A DNA stretch of 37,800 nucleotides from Micromonospora thermarum (GTDB lineage: Bacteria > Actinomycetota > Actinomycetes > Mycobacteriales > Micromonosporaceae): positions 1 to 37,800 of the forward strand of contig NZ_JAATEO010000042.1 of NCBI RefSeq assembly GCF_012034245.1, given 5' to 3'. The translations under genes and the position numbers were made by a program. How positions within the stretch are numbered: the stretch's first letter is position 1; every line of letters begins with the position of its first letter. The notes beneath the pieces were generated by a model. That model was not told the origin of the DNA. It made no database searches and saw only the letters and a list, made by a program, of their open reading frames with translations. Shown here one piece after another: positions 7,912 through 15,873 of this stretch.

Positions 7912-9462
7912 TCAGTCGTCGTCCTTCTTCTCCTCGTCCTTCTTCTCCTCGTCCTTTCTGCCTTCGTCCTTCTGGTCCTCGCCCTTCTGCTCGTCCTTCT
8001 CGGCCGGGGTGTTCTGGCCGGCCACGGAGAGCACGGATCCGCACGTCGTGCCGTCGAGCTGGAACTGGCCCGGCAGGGAGTTCACACCCCGGTAGGTCCC
8101 CTCCAGGGTCGCCGTACGGGACTCCTTCGCCGGCAGGTCACCGATCCGCGCCTGTACCGCGCGGCCCGCCTGCCGCCACGCGCCGGGCGAGCCCTGCAGG
8201 AGCCGCTGCTCACCGGGGAGCGCGAAGGTGAGCCGGCCGGCGCGGAACGGGACGGCTCCGGTGTTGGCGACGCTGACCGCCGCGGCGAACCGGCCGTCGA
8301 CGGCCCGGCGGACGGTGTACCGGACGGTGCACTCCGGCGCGCGCTCCCCCATCGCCGCCACGGCTGCCGGCGGGGCAGCCAGCGTCCGGTCTGCCTGGCC
8401 GGTGTCTCGGGAGAACGGCGCCGCCACCACGACGCCGGCGGCCACCAGGACGGCGGCACCCGTCCCCGCGACGGCCGCCCGCCCGCCGGCCGGCAGGTGC
8501 CGCCACCGACGCAGGGGCGCGTCCAGGGGACGGCCCGCCCACCAGGCGGCAGCGGTGGCGACAAGGCCCGGCAGGTCCACGGCGGTCCGGGTCCGGGTGC
8601 CCGCACCACCGTCGCCGGCCTGGGGCAGCAGGAGGGTGGCGGGTGCCAGGCCCACCACGGAACCGAGGCCCTCCGCGATCTCGGCCGCCGAAGGGCGCCG
8701 GTCCGGCTCCTTGTCCAGACACCGCCGGCACAGGTCGCTCACCTCCGGCGGCAGGTCGGCGATCTCCGGTAGTGGCGTCGGTTCCTGGTAGCGGTGGGCG
8801 GTCAGCATCTGCGTGGTGGTGGCCGCCCGCCACGGCAGCCGGCCGGCGAGCGCGCGGTACAGCAGCAGGCCGAGGGCGTACACGTCGGTGGCGGGCCGTA
8901 CGGCGCCGCGCTCCAACCGCTCCGGCGCCAGGTACGCCGGCGTGCCGTACAACCGGCCGCCAGCGTCGGACGCCCCCGACGTCGCCGAGATGCCGAAGTC
9001 GACCAGCCGCACCCCGGCGCCGGCGACCACCACGTTGCCGGGTGTGACGTCACGGTGGACCACACCCTGTTCGTGTGCCGCGGCGAGCGCGGCGGCGACC
9101 TGGGCGCAGATCAGCACGGCCACCCGCCACGGCAACGCGCCGCCGGTGAGCAGCTCCGCCAGGGACCGCCCCTCGACCACCTCCATCACCACGTACGGCA
9201 ACGGCCGGCCGCCGCTGCCGGTCGCGTCGCCGTAGTCGTACACGGCCACGATGTTGGGATGGCGCAGCCGGGCGGCCGAGCGGGCCTCCGCGCGGATGCG
9301 GTCCAGCAGCTGCGGGTCGGCGGCCAGATCCGGCGAGAGCACCTTGACCGCGACGTCCCGCCCGAGCACCTCGTCGTGGGCCCGCCAGACCACCGACATG
9401 CCGCCCGCGCCCAGCCGCTCCCGCAGCCGGTACCGCCCGCCCAGCAGAGATCCGGTGTCCAT
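7912..9462 (-). CDS. Membrane Ser/Thr protein kinase with CBM2-like extracytoplasmic domain
   Basis: A 516-residue receptor-type kinase of the PknB group. The kinase domain (about 11-270) has the glycine loop GAGGMSVV, Lys40 in VAVKVL, Asp138 in HRDVTPGN (Thr replaces the usual Lys of HRDxKPxN), DFG at 155-157 and APERL. A membrane helix follows (about 328-349). The outer part runs from Cys378 to Cys474 and reads like a family 2 carbohydrate-binding module: CTVRYTV, FAAAVSVANTG, LTFALPGEQ, GSPGAWRQAG, TATLEGTYRG, FQLDGTTC. Some CBM2 surface Trp positions are not Trp here. It ends with a Lys/Asp/Glu-only tail. The ATG at 9462 is preferred over an upstream in-frame start at 9501 because the kinase fold begins there. 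Confidence 0.9.
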   Translation of the reverse strand: MDTGSLLGGRYRLRERLGAGGMSVVWRAHDEVLGRDVAVKVLSPDLAADPQLLDRIRAEARSAARLRHPNIVAVYDYGDATGSGGRPLPYVVMEVVEGRSLAELLTGGALPWRVAVLICAQVAAALAAAHEQGVVHRDVTPGNVVVAGAGVRLVDFGISATSGASDAGGRLYGTPAYLAPERLERGAVRPATDVYALGLLLYRALAGRLPWRAATTTQMLTAHRYQEPTPLPEIADLPPEVSDLCRRCLDKEPDRRPSAAEIAEGLGSVVGLAPATLLLPQAGDGGAGTRTRTAVDLPGLVATAAAWWAGRPLDAPLRRWRHLPAGGRAAVAGTGAAVLVAAGVVVAAPFSRDTGQADRTLAAPPAAVAAMGERAPECTVRYTVRRAVDGRFAAAVSVANTGAVPFRAGRLTFALPGEQRLLQGSPGAWRQAGRAVQARIGDLPAKESRTATLEGTYRGVNSLPGQFQLDGTTCGSVLSVAGQNTPAEKDEQKGEDQKDEGRKDEEKKDEEKKDDD

Positions 9463-9535
9463 AATCCCTAGCGATGCCCACCGGGCACCGGCGGAAAACA
9501 CCGGCGGTCGTCAGCGCCGAACGGCCAACCGCAGC

Positions 9536-10150
9536 TCAGCCGGCGGACAGCGCCTGCGCGAGTTGTCGCGTCAGGGTGGCGAGAGTCTCGTAGCCGCTGG
9601 CGTCGATCTTGTTCTCGCTGCGGAGGTCGACCAGCGTCTCGGCGAACTCGCGCAGCTTCTCCCGCGCCTTGTCCTCGTCACCGGCGGCGAGCCGGTCCGA
9701 GACCTCCCGCAGCCGCCTGCCCAGCTCCTTGCCGGCATCGCGCCGCAGCTGCCGGTCCCGCTCCAGGCTGTCGACCGTCGCGCGCAGCCCGGCCAGGAGA
9801 TCCGCGGGTCGCACCGCCGGCCGGGACGAGGGCGAGGGCGACGCCGACCGGCTCGGGGAGGGCGACACCTCCTCCGCCGGCACCTCCGTGGCCTCGACGG
9901 TGATCGTCTCCCCCGGCGTGGCGAAGGCACCGGCGGGGCCGGGCGCCGGATCCCCGCCGGAGCAGCTCACCGCGACCACGGCGACCGCGAGCACCACCCC
10001 GGCACCGCCCAGCGCGCCCCACATCAGGCGGCGGCCGTCGTCCGGAGCCCGGTGCCGGCTCCCGCTGGCCCGGGCGGGCGACGAGCCCGCCGGCGGGTCG
10101 GCCCACTCAGCGTCACGGGGATCGGGCGTGGCAGACACGCCGGCCATCAT
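9536..10150 (-). CDS. Membrane protein with extracytoplasmic helical (FIMAH-like) domain
   Basis: The 204-residue protein has a hydrophilic N-terminus of about 40 residues, one membrane helix (about 45-62, ending VVAVSCSG), a Thr/Ser/Pro-rich stalk with SPSPSRSASPSPSS (about 70-112) and a charged helical domain (about 116-202). The last resembles the FIMAH domain found at the ends of actinobacterial surface and signalling proteins (LLAGLRATVDSL, LGRRLREVSDRLAAGDEDKA, LREFAETLVDL). That assignment is by eye. It lies 73 bases upstream of the kinase gene on the same strand and may share its message, which would suit a co-sensor or substrate. Tandem ATGs at 10150 and 10147 have only a weak SD; a GTG at 10138 is an alternative. 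Confidence 0.7.
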   Translation of the reverse strand: MMAGVSATPDPRDAEWADPPAGSSPARASGSRHRAPDDGRRLMWGALGGAGVVLAVAVVAVSCSGGDPAPGPAGAFATPGETITVEATEVPAEEVSPSPSRSASPSPSSRPAVRPADLLAGLRATVDSLERDRQLRRDAGKELGRRLREVSDRLAAGDEDKAREKLREFAETLVDLRSENKIDASGYETLATLTRQLAQALSAG

Positions 10151-10322
10151 GCCATCCCCGCCCACCAGGGCAAACCTTCGAGGGGAGTCACGTTGGCCCG
10201 CCTGGGCGGAGGTACGACCGCCGGTTTCCGCGTCAGGCGGAGAAGGGCGGGGTACTGGTCGGCAGGACGCCGGGCCGGTCAGGTCCACACCCGACGGCCG
10301 GCCGCGGAGGAAGGAGAACCCG

Positions 10323-11171
10323 ATGACCGCGAAGGAGCCTGCCGAGATCGCCCGGGCGGCGGTCGACAGTGGCGTGAAGAAGGCCCGGCTGCGCTGGGAC
10401 CGGACGCTCGTCGGGTCGTTCCTCGCCGGGGCGTACATCGCCTTCGGCGCGCTGGTCGCCATCGTGGTGTCGGCCGGCCTGGACCCGGCGACGTGGGGCA
10501 CGCTGCCGACGCTGTTCACCGGCGCGGCGTTCACCCTCGGCCTGGTGCTCGTCGTCATCGCCGGCTCCCACCTGGTCACCGGCAACATGCTGCTGGTGCC
10601 GATCGGTGCGATGGCCGGGCGGCTCTCCCTCGGCGACGTGGCCCGCAACCTCTCCCTCACCCTGCTGGGGAACCTGCTCGGCGCGCTGTTCGTCGCGTAC
10701 TTCCTCGCCGTGTCCACCGGGGTGGTCGGCGACGTCGGCAGCGACGCGGGCGCGCCCGCCGGGATGGCGTACGAGCGGCTCGCCGGCATCGCCGAGGCCA
10801 AGGCGCTGCACGAGACGAACTGGCAGATCTTCCTGCGCGGCGTCGGCTGCAACTGGCTGGTCTGCCTCGGGGTGTGGCTGGCGCTGGCCGCGGACAACGT
10901 CTCCGGGAAGATCCTCGGCATCTTCTTCCCGATCATGGCGTTCGTGGCGATGGGCTTCGACCACGTGGTGGCGAACATGTTCTTCCTGCCCGCCGCGCTG
11001 TGGGCCGGCGTGCCGGGGATCGGCTGGCCGGACGTGCTCAACAACTGGCTCTTCGCGTTCCTCGGCAACCTGGTCGGTGCGGTGCTCTTCGTCGCCACCT
11101 CGTACTGGTACCTGTTCCTGAAGGACGACGAGCCGGCCGTACCCGCGCAGCGCTCCCGCGAGCACGCCTGA
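10323..11171 (+). CDS. Formate/nitrite transporter (FNT) family channel
   Basis: FNT proteins are pentameric channels for small monovalent anions such as formate, nitrite or hydrosulfide. The 282-residue protein has six membrane segments and both family signatures: GSHLVTGNM in the first half-helix loop and FDHVVANMFFLP, containing the conserved central His, in the second. The long soluble loop between helices 3 and 4 (about residues 135-170) is typical. The ATG at 10323 has AAGGAG six bases upstream. No nirBD, pyruvate formate-lyase or sulfur genes are adjacent, so the substrate cannot be named. Confidence 0.92.
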   Translation: MTAKEPAEIARAAVDSGVKKARLRWDRTLVGSFLAGAYIAFGALVAIVVSAGLDPATWGTLPTLFTGAAFTLGLVLVVIAGSHLVTGNMLLVPIGAMAGRLSLGDVARNLSLTLLGNLLGALFVAYFLAVSTGVVGDVGSDAGAPAGMAYERLAGIAEAKALHETNWQIFLRGVGCNWLVCLGVWLALAADNVSGKILGIFFPIMAFVAMGFDHVVANMFFLPAALWAGVPGIGWPDVLNNWLFAFLGNLVGAVLFVATSYWYLFLKDDEPAVPAQRSREHA

Positions 11172-11222
11172 TCCGGCACCCCTGGTCGGCCGTGCCTCCG
11201 TCGGCGCGGAAGGATGACCACC

Positions 11223-11630
11223 ATGGCGAAGCGTGGAGAGCCGGACAGCCCGGGCGGGACCTGCCCGTGCGGCTCGGGCATGCCCTACGTCGAGTGCTGT
11301 GGCCGGCTGCACCGGGGTGAGGCCGACGCGCCGACCGCCGAGACGCTCATGCGCTCCCGCTACTCCGCGTTCGCGGTCGGCGACGCCGCGTACCTGCTGC
11401 GCAGCTGGCACTCCTCGACCCGCCCGGCCCGGTTGCGGCTGGACCCGGGCGAGCGCTGGACCGGCCTGGAGGTCGTCGACACCGAGCGGGGCGGCCTGTT
11501 CGACACGACGGGAACGGTGGAGTTCCGGGCGCACTACCGGGAGCGCGGCCGGGCGGGCACGCTGACCGAGCGCAGCCGCTTCGTACGGGAGGACGGGCGC
11601 TGGGTCTACCTGGACGGCGAGACGCTGTGA
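11223..11630 (+). CDS. YchJ-like protein with SEC-C zinc motif
   Basis: The 135-residue protein opens with a SEC-C type metal-binding motif, CPCGSGMPYVECCGRLH, which has the C-x-C-x8-CC zinc pattern. The YchJ middle domain follows with LMRSRYSAFAVGDAAYLLRSWH, TGLEVVDTERGG and the NTF2-like strands VEFRAHYRERG. Its molecular role is unknown in the family. The second ATG at 11223 is chosen because GGAAGG lies nine bases upstream of it; the first ATG (11214) directly abuts that SD. It lies 51 bases after the FNT gene and may be co-transcribed. Length is normal. Confidence 0.88.
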   Translation: MAKRGEPDSPGGTCPCGSGMPYVECCGRLHRGEADAPTAETLMRSRYSAFAVGDAAYLLRSWHSSTRPARLRLDPGERWTGLEVVDTERGGLFDTTGTVEFRAHYRERGRAGTLTERSRFVREDGRWVYLDGETL

Positions 11631-11769
11631 TCGGCGAGCGCCGTGCGGCGTCGGGGTGTCCGGTGACGCCGTCGGGGCGTTAGGATGGGGCCGGCGTCGT
11701 CCTGCGCCACACCTCCCTCCCGGTGCTCACGCCACCGGCCTCGCGGAGGCAAAGGGGGCCCCAGCCCTC

Positions 11770-11844
11770 GGGACGCACCACGTGCCCCACTCCGGCGGGG
11801 TCGACGGGAGCGTGAGTCCCTGCGACCGTGCCGTTGACAGGGAG
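11770..11844 (+). promoter_or_regulatory. Structured 5' leader with SD-sequestering hairpin before the DUF4287 gene
   Basis: TCCCTG (11817-11822) pairs perfectly with CAGGGA (11838-11843), which contains most of the AGGGAG SD of the gene starting at 11851. The same left arm, GTCCC at 11816-11820, can instead pair with GGGAC at 11770-11774 and so free the SD. A local CCCC/GGGG stem (11785-11788 with 11797-11800) lies between. Mutually exclusive pairings are what a translational switch needs, but in DNA this rich in G and C such matches can arise by chance. No known riboswitch class was recognised. Confidence 0.35.
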
Positions 11845-11850
11845 CATGTG

Positions 11851-12687
11851 ATGACCAATCAGCGCGCCTTCAAGGCCCGGGTCCGCGCCCGGATGGGCAA
11901 GACCGGCGAGAGCTACACCACCGCCCGCCGGCACCTGCTGGCCCGGGTGCCCGTCGCCCCGGCCGAACCGGCGGCCGCCGTCGCACCCGGGACCGAACCT
12001 CCGGCCGTCGAGCAGCCTGCCGCATCGCCCGCCCCCGGCGCCGCTGCCAGCGGGCCGGCCGAGCCGCCGGCCACGTCGGTCGAGGAAGCGCCGGCCGCCC
12101 CAGCGCCGGCCGGTGGCGGCACCGCCGGGCAGGTGGCCCGGATCCCGGACGCGCTGCTGCGCGAGCGCACCGGGCGGGGCTGGGAGGAGTGGTTCGGCCT
12201 GCTCGACCAGTGGGGCGGGACCGCGCACGCCCACACCGAGATCGCCCGTTGGCTGGTGAGCGTCCACGAGGTGCCGGGCTGGTGGGCGCAGACGATCACC
12301 GTCGGGTACGAGCAGGCGCGCGGCCTGCGAGCCCCGGGCCAGCAGCGCGGCGGCGGGTACTCGGCCGGGGGCAGCCGCACGGTGGCGGTGCCGGTGGACC
12401 GCCTGTTCGCGGCGTTCGCCGACGAGACACTGCGTCGCCGGTGGCTGCCCGACGTCGACGTGCGGGTGCGTACCGCCACCGCGCCGAAGACGTTCCGCGC
12501 CGACTGGGCGGGCGGCCCCACCCGGATCGTGGTCGGGTTCGTGCCGGCGGGCGACACGAAGTCCCGGCTGGCGGTGCAGCACGAGAAGATCGACAGCGCG
12601 GAGCGGGCGGCGGAGCTCAAGGCGTACTGGCGGGAGCGGCTCGACGTGCTCAAGCGCCTCCTCGAGACGGACGGAGACGGGCGATGA
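11851..12687 (+). CDS. DUF4287 / SRPBCC (AHSA1-like) two-domain protein
   Basis: The 278-residue protein has three parts. A short basic N-terminus (about 5-30, KARVRARMGKTGESYTTARR) resembles the motif placed at the front of many DUF4287 proteins. A disordered Ala/Pro-rich linker covers about 35-90. DUF4287-like sequence follows at about 95-165 (RTGRGWEEWFGLLDQWGGTA, HTEIARWLV, PGWWAQTITVGYEQARGLR), then a START/SRPBCC hydrophobic-cavity domain (about 165-275) ending KAYWRERLDVLKRLLE. No enzymatic role is known for the pair. The ATG at 11851 with AGGGAG six bases upstream sets the start. Its stop overlaps the start of the VOC gene by ATGA, so the two are translationally coupled. Confidence 0.85.
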   Translation: MTNQRAFKARVRARMGKTGESYTTARRHLLARVPVAPAEPAAAVAPGTEPPAVEQPAASPAPGAAASGPAEPPATSVEEAPAAPAPAGGGTAGQVARIPDALLRERTGRGWEEWFGLLDQWGGTAHAHTEIARWLVSVHEVPGWWAQTITVGYEQARGLRAPGQQRGGGYSAGGSRTVAVPVDRLFAAFADETLRRRWLPDVDVRVRTATAPKTFRADWAGGPTRIVVGFVPAGDTKSRLAVQHEKIDSAERAAELKAYWRERLDVLKRLLETDGDGR

Positions 12688-13064
12688 CCATGACCTTCGT
12701 CAACCTGCCGGTGGCCGACCTGGCCGCCGCCGCCGAGTTCTTCCGCACGCTCGGCTTCACGGCCGACGGCCCCGCCGGCGACAGCGTGCACCTCGCCTTC
12801 GACGACACCACGCACCTCGTCCTGCACACCCGGGCGGCCTTCGAGGCGTTCGCCGGAGGGGTCGCGGCCGATCCGGCCACCGGCCGGGAGGTGATCGTCG
12901 GGCTCGCGGTGGAGAGCCGGCAGCGCGTGGACGACCTGGTGGACCGGGCGGTGGCGGCCGGGGGTGAGCCGCTCGGCGGCGGCCAGGATCTGGGCGGCCT
13001 CTACATGCGCGGCTTCCGGGACCGGGACGGCCACCAGTGGTCGTTCCTGCACCTGGCCGGCTGA
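12684..13064 (+). CDS. VOC (glyoxalase/bleomycin-resistance fold) family protein
   Basis: The 126-residue protein has two beta-alpha-beta-beta-beta modules. Landmarks are TFVNLPVADLAAAAEFFRTL at the start, LVLHTRAAFEAF, and the C-terminal GFRDRDGHQWSFLHL. It belongs to the small actinobacterial VOC group often labelled a putative lactoylglutathione lyase; no specific substrate is supported. The metal positions are not obviously the full His/Glu set, so it may be a binding protein rather than an enzyme. The start codon overlaps the previous stop (ATGA), linking it to the DUF4287 gene. A strong hairpin follows the stop. Confidence 0.85.
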   Translation: MTMTFVNLPVADLAAAAEFFRTLGFTADGPAGDSVHLAFDDTTHLVLHTRAAFEAFAGGVAADPATGREVIVGLAVESRQRVDDLVDRAVAAGGEPLGGGQDLGGLYMRGFRDRDGHQWSFLHLAG

Positions 13065-13075
13065 CCGTGGAGGGC

Positions 13076-13106
13076 GGCGGCCCCGCGCGCGCACCGCGGG
13101 GCCGCC
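13076..13106. terminator. Bidirectional hairpin terminator
   Basis: A perfect 11-bp stem pairs GGCGGCCCCGC (13076-13086) with GCGGGGCCGCC (13096-13106) around a 9-base loop. It sits between the convergent VOC gene (+) and MFS remnant (-). There is no U-tract, as is common in actinobacteria. Confidence 0.75.
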
Positions 13107-13130
13107 GGTCCCCGGCCGGCCGGCAGGCGG

Positions 13131-13668
13131 TCAGCCGGCCCGGACGGCGGGCGAGGCCCGCCGGGCCCGACCGGCCGCCACCGGCAGTGCCATGACGAGG
13201 TACGGCGCCGCGGCCACCGCGAACGCGACGCCGTTGCCGGCGGCGGTGGCGAGCAGCCCGTACGTGGCGTAGACGGCGATGATCGTCACGTCGGTCGCCA
13301 TGCCGGCCAGCGACGTGACGGTCGCCCGGCTCGGGCCGGTGATCCGGGCCTGGAGCCGCGCGTCGGCGAGCACGGTCGCCAGTTGGAAGCCGCCGAAGGC
13401 GGCCCCGACCAGCACGAATCCGGCCGGCTGGCCGAGCAGCGCGCCCACGGCCAGGGCGACGGCCGACCCCGCGAGCAGGCCGGCGTACCCGCGGCGGCCG
13501 AGCCGCTCCCCCGGGGGCGAGCAGGCCACCGACCGCCACCCCGACCCAGGTGAGCAGGAGCAGCAGCGGCACGGCCGGCTCGGACACACCGGTGTCCCGG
13601 GCCAGCAGGGGGGTGTACTCGTCGAGCGCGCCCCACACCGCGGCGACCAGCAGCACCGCCTGCGCCAA
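13131..13668 (-). pseudogene. MFS transporter remnant, N-terminal half missing and frameshifted
   Basis: Only the C-terminal half of a 12-helix MFS permease is present. One frame gives AVWGALDEYTPLLARDTGV and LLLLLTWVGVAVGGLLAP, and a second frame continues with ERLGRRGYAGLLAGSAVALA, then ARITGPSRATVTSLAGMATD and NGVAFAVAAAPYLVMALPVA to the stop at 13131. The switch falls at CCCCCGGGGG (13508-13517), a likely slippage or sequencing-error site. There is no ATG/GTG start with an SD; upstream sequence from about 13670 runs into the terminator of the next gene. So both a 5' truncation and a frameshift are present, and the frameshift alone could be an error. Confidence 0.75.
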
Positions 13669-13682
13669 CGGGTGACCACACG

Positions 13683-13719
13683 GTTCGGGGCGGGATCCGT
13701 CGTGGATCCCGCCCCGAAC
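13683..13719 (-). terminator. Rho-independent type hairpin after the TM-helix channel gene
   Basis: A perfect 16-bp stem pairs GTTCGGGGCGGGATCC (13683-13698) with its reverse complement (13704-13719) around the loop GTCGT. It begins ten bases past the stop at 13729 and is the strongest hairpin in the window. Confidence 0.85.
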
Positions 13720-13728
13720 ACCGACCGG

Positions 13729-14631
13729 TCAGCGGCGGAACTTCTCGCTGTCCGCCGGCGGGATGACCATCGTCGCCTCGACGTCGTCGGCCGCCGGTTG
13801 CGCCGGCCGGGCCGTGACCGGGGTGGCGTCGGCGTCGCCGGCACGCGGCACCGGCACGGTCGGGTCGCTGTCGGTCGTCGCCCTCGGCACGACCTGGGTC
13901 GCGTCGGCACCGAGGTGGGCCTCGGTGTCCCGGCGTCCCGCCTGGTAGGCGCGGGCGTGCGTGGCGATGGCGTGGGACTCCTGCTCGACCCGGGTCAGCC
14001 ACGACTCCCAGCGGCTCTGCATCGGACGGACCAGGCCGCCGCCGACCCCGACGACGAGAATGCCGCCGACGGTGGCGAGCACGGCCACGAGCACCGGGGT
14101 GGTGATCGCGGTGGCGACGCCGATCTGGTTCAGCGCGGCGATCACGCCGAGGCCGAGGATGAAGACGTACGCGATGGTGGCCAGGATCCGCCCGTACGAC
14201 AGGCCGCCCAGGGCGCCGCCGACGATGTCGCGGACCGCGTTGGCGATCGCTGCCGCCACCACGACGATCACGATCGCCACGAACGCCCGCGGCAGCCACG
14301 CGATCACGCCGGCGATCAGGTCGGAGATCGGGTTCGGGCCCCAGATGCCGAAGGCGAGCTGGAGCGTCACCAGCAGGATCGCGTAGTAGACGAGCTTGGC
14401 CACGATGTCGCTCGCGTCGTAACGGGAGCGGGCGAGCGCGCGCCGGATGCCGCCGCGCTCGACGGCGCGGTCGAAGCCGACCCGCTCCAGCACCTTGTCG
14501 ACGATCTTGAGGGCCGCCTTGGCGACCAGCCAGCCGACCACCAGGATGGCCACGAAGGCGAGCGCCTTGGGCAGGAAGAGCAGCACCGAGCGGAGGGCGT
14601 CCCCCGCCGCGTCACCGAAGTTATCTCTCAT
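13729..14631 (-). CDS. Conserved TM-helix (CmpX/MscS-related) membrane protein
   Basis: The 300-residue protein has an N-terminal segment with a first helix (FLPKALAFVAILVVGWLVAK), then at least three more helices. It matches the conserved TM-helix family (YnaI/CmpX-like, Pfam PF05552) related to small mechanosensitive channels: GFDRAVERGGIRRALARSRY, NPISDLIAGVIAWLPRAF and AAIANAVRDIVGGALGG. The cytoplasmic beta-domain of true MscS is absent. In its place is a hydrophilic Thr/Pro-rich tail of about 90 residues with ATQVVPRATTDSDPTVPVP and ATMVIPP, possible phospho-acceptor sites. Two kinase genes are near, so this is worth noting but remains inference. The ATG at 14631 has GGAGG six bases upstream. 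Confidence 0.85.
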   Translation of the reverse strand: MRDNFGDAAGDALRSVLLFLPKALAFVAILVVGWLVAKAALKIVDKVLERVGFDRAVERGGIRRALARSRYDASDIVAKLVYYAILLVTLQLAFGIWGPNPISDLIAGVIAWLPRAFVAIVIVVVAAAIANAVRDIVGGALGGLSYGRILATIAYVFILGLGVIAALNQIGVATAITTPVLVAVLATVGGILVVGVGGGLVRPMQSRWESWLTRVEQESHAIATHARAYQAGRRDTEAHLGADATQVVPRATTDSDPTVPVPRAGDADATPVTARPAQPAADDVEATMVIPPADSEKFRR

Positions 14632-14699
14632 CGAATTCCTCCAGGGGCATGCGGTTCGTCCCCCGACCTACCCCTGGTGGCCACGCAAGAAACACGGCG

Positions 14700-15839
14700 T
14701 CAACGACGGCAGGCGTAACTGACCGCCGTCCGCGCCTGCGCCGGTGACGGCGCGGTGATGTTGACCGTCGCCGTCTCCGTGGTGCGACCGACCCCGGAGA
14801 ACGACCACCGCAGCGTCAGGTCCACGGTGCGCTGGCCGCGGCCGACCCGTTCGGTGAGCACCGCGCCCGGCGCGCTGCCGGAGCGCAGCCACTGGTAGCG
14901 GATCTCGCCCGCCCGGCCGTTGGTCGACACCGTGGCGACCACGTCGACGGTGACGTCGCAGCGGTCACCGGCCGGCTCGGGAACCGCCACGGTCACCCCG
15001 TCGATCTCCAGTGGACGGAGCTGCTGCCACAGGTAGAGCCCGACGACCGCCACCAGCACCACGGTGAGCAGGGTGGACAGCACCGACGTCGCGCGCCGCC
15101 ACAGCGGGCGGCGGCGCGGCGGCGGCGCGAGCGACGGCCAGGCCGGTGCGGACGGCGGCGCCGCGGGCACACCGGGGCCGAACCGCAGCTCACCGCCCGT
15201 CGGGGGTGGCGGTGTCCCCGGGGTACGCGCGCCGCCCTGGGCCACGGGCCGGCCGGTCGGTCCGCCGAAGACGGTCCCGGGCCCGGTGGCCGTGGCGCGT
15301 GGGGCCTCCCCCACCGGCCCGGTGGCGGTCGGCTCCCAATCCGTCGGGGCTGCGGTCGTCGGTTCCCACGCCGGCCCGGCGGTCGTGGACCCCCACGTCG
15401 GCGCGGCGGTTGTCGGTTCCCACGCCGGCGCGGCCTCGGCGAGATGGACGGTGCGCTCGTCGACCGGCTCCGGCGCGCGCAGGCGCACGGTCGCCTCGCC
15501 CTGGTGCACGGTCGGCTCGCCGTCGTACGCGGTCCACCCGCCGGCCCGCAGATCCGTCGTCGGCTCGGCGGACGGCCGGCGCGCGGAGGGCGGGGCGGCG
15601 GACAGGTGCACGGTCGGCTGCCCCTCCGGTCCCGGCGCCGGGGCGGGGACGAACCGGGTCGTGGCCGCGTCCGGCGCCATCCGTACGGTGGCCTCGTCGC
15701 CGCCCAGGCGCACGGTCGTGCCCGCCACGTCGAGGCGGGTGGTCGGCTCGTCCGGTGCGTGCGGACGGCCCAGGTGCACGGTCGCGCCGTCGTCGGGTGT
15801 CCACCCGCCCGGCGTCGTCCGGTCGTCCGGCTGGGTCAC
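14700..15839 (-). CDS. Thr-rich single-pass membrane protein with repeated TV(H/R)L motifs
   Basis: The 379-residue protein has a long, probably cytoplasmic, low-complexity N-terminus. It holds about ten related Thr motifs (ATVHLG, TTRLDV, TTVRLG, ATVRMA, TTRFVP, PTVHLS, TTDLRA, PTVHQG, ATVRLR, RTVHLA) and a WEPTTAAPT repeat near residues 145-180. One membrane helix follows at about 252-272 after PRRRPLWRRA. A 100-residue outer domain has two cysteines (RCDVTV and SYACRR) and Ig-like strands. It starts 34 bases after the kinase gene, so they form an operon. A regularly spaced set of Thr sites beside a kinase suggests a kinase substrate or FHA scaffold. No family name was recognised. The GTG start has GGAGG upstream. 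Confidence 0.8.
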   Translation of the reverse strand: MTQPDDRTTPGGWTPDDGATVHLGRPHAPDEPTTRLDVAGTTVRLGGDEATVRMAPDAATTRFVPAPAPGPEGQPTVHLSAAPPSARRPSAEPTTDLRAGGWTAYDGEPTVHQGEATVRLRAPEPVDERTVHLAEAAPAWEPTTAAPTWGSTTAGPAWEPTTAAPTDWEPTATGPVGEAPRATATGPGTVFGGPTGRPVAQGGARTPGTPPPPTGGELRFGPGVPAAPPSAPAWPSLAPPPRRRPLWRRATSVLSTLLTVVLVAVVGLYLWQQLRPLEIDGVTVAVPEPAGDRCDVTVDVVATVSTNGRAGEIRYQWLRSGSAPGAVLTERVGRGQRTVDLTLRWSFSGVGRTTETATVNITAPSPAQARTAVSYACRR

Positions 15840-15873
15840 GGCAGCCCGCCTCCTGTCGGTGTGCCGGGCGTGG

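Noticed and set aside
9251..11320. Very long plus-strand frame of 689 codons
   Set aside because: It crosses the kinase, the FIMAH-like gene and the FNT gene and shows the Arg/Gly/Ala-rich composition of a shadow frame. The real genes in these places have family motifs.
14641..14677. CCAGGGG/CCCCTGG inverted repeat just upstream of the TM-helix channel gene
   Set aside because: It is only 7 bp with a 23-base loop, and it overlaps the GGAGG SD by two bases. Too weak to call a terminator or operator.
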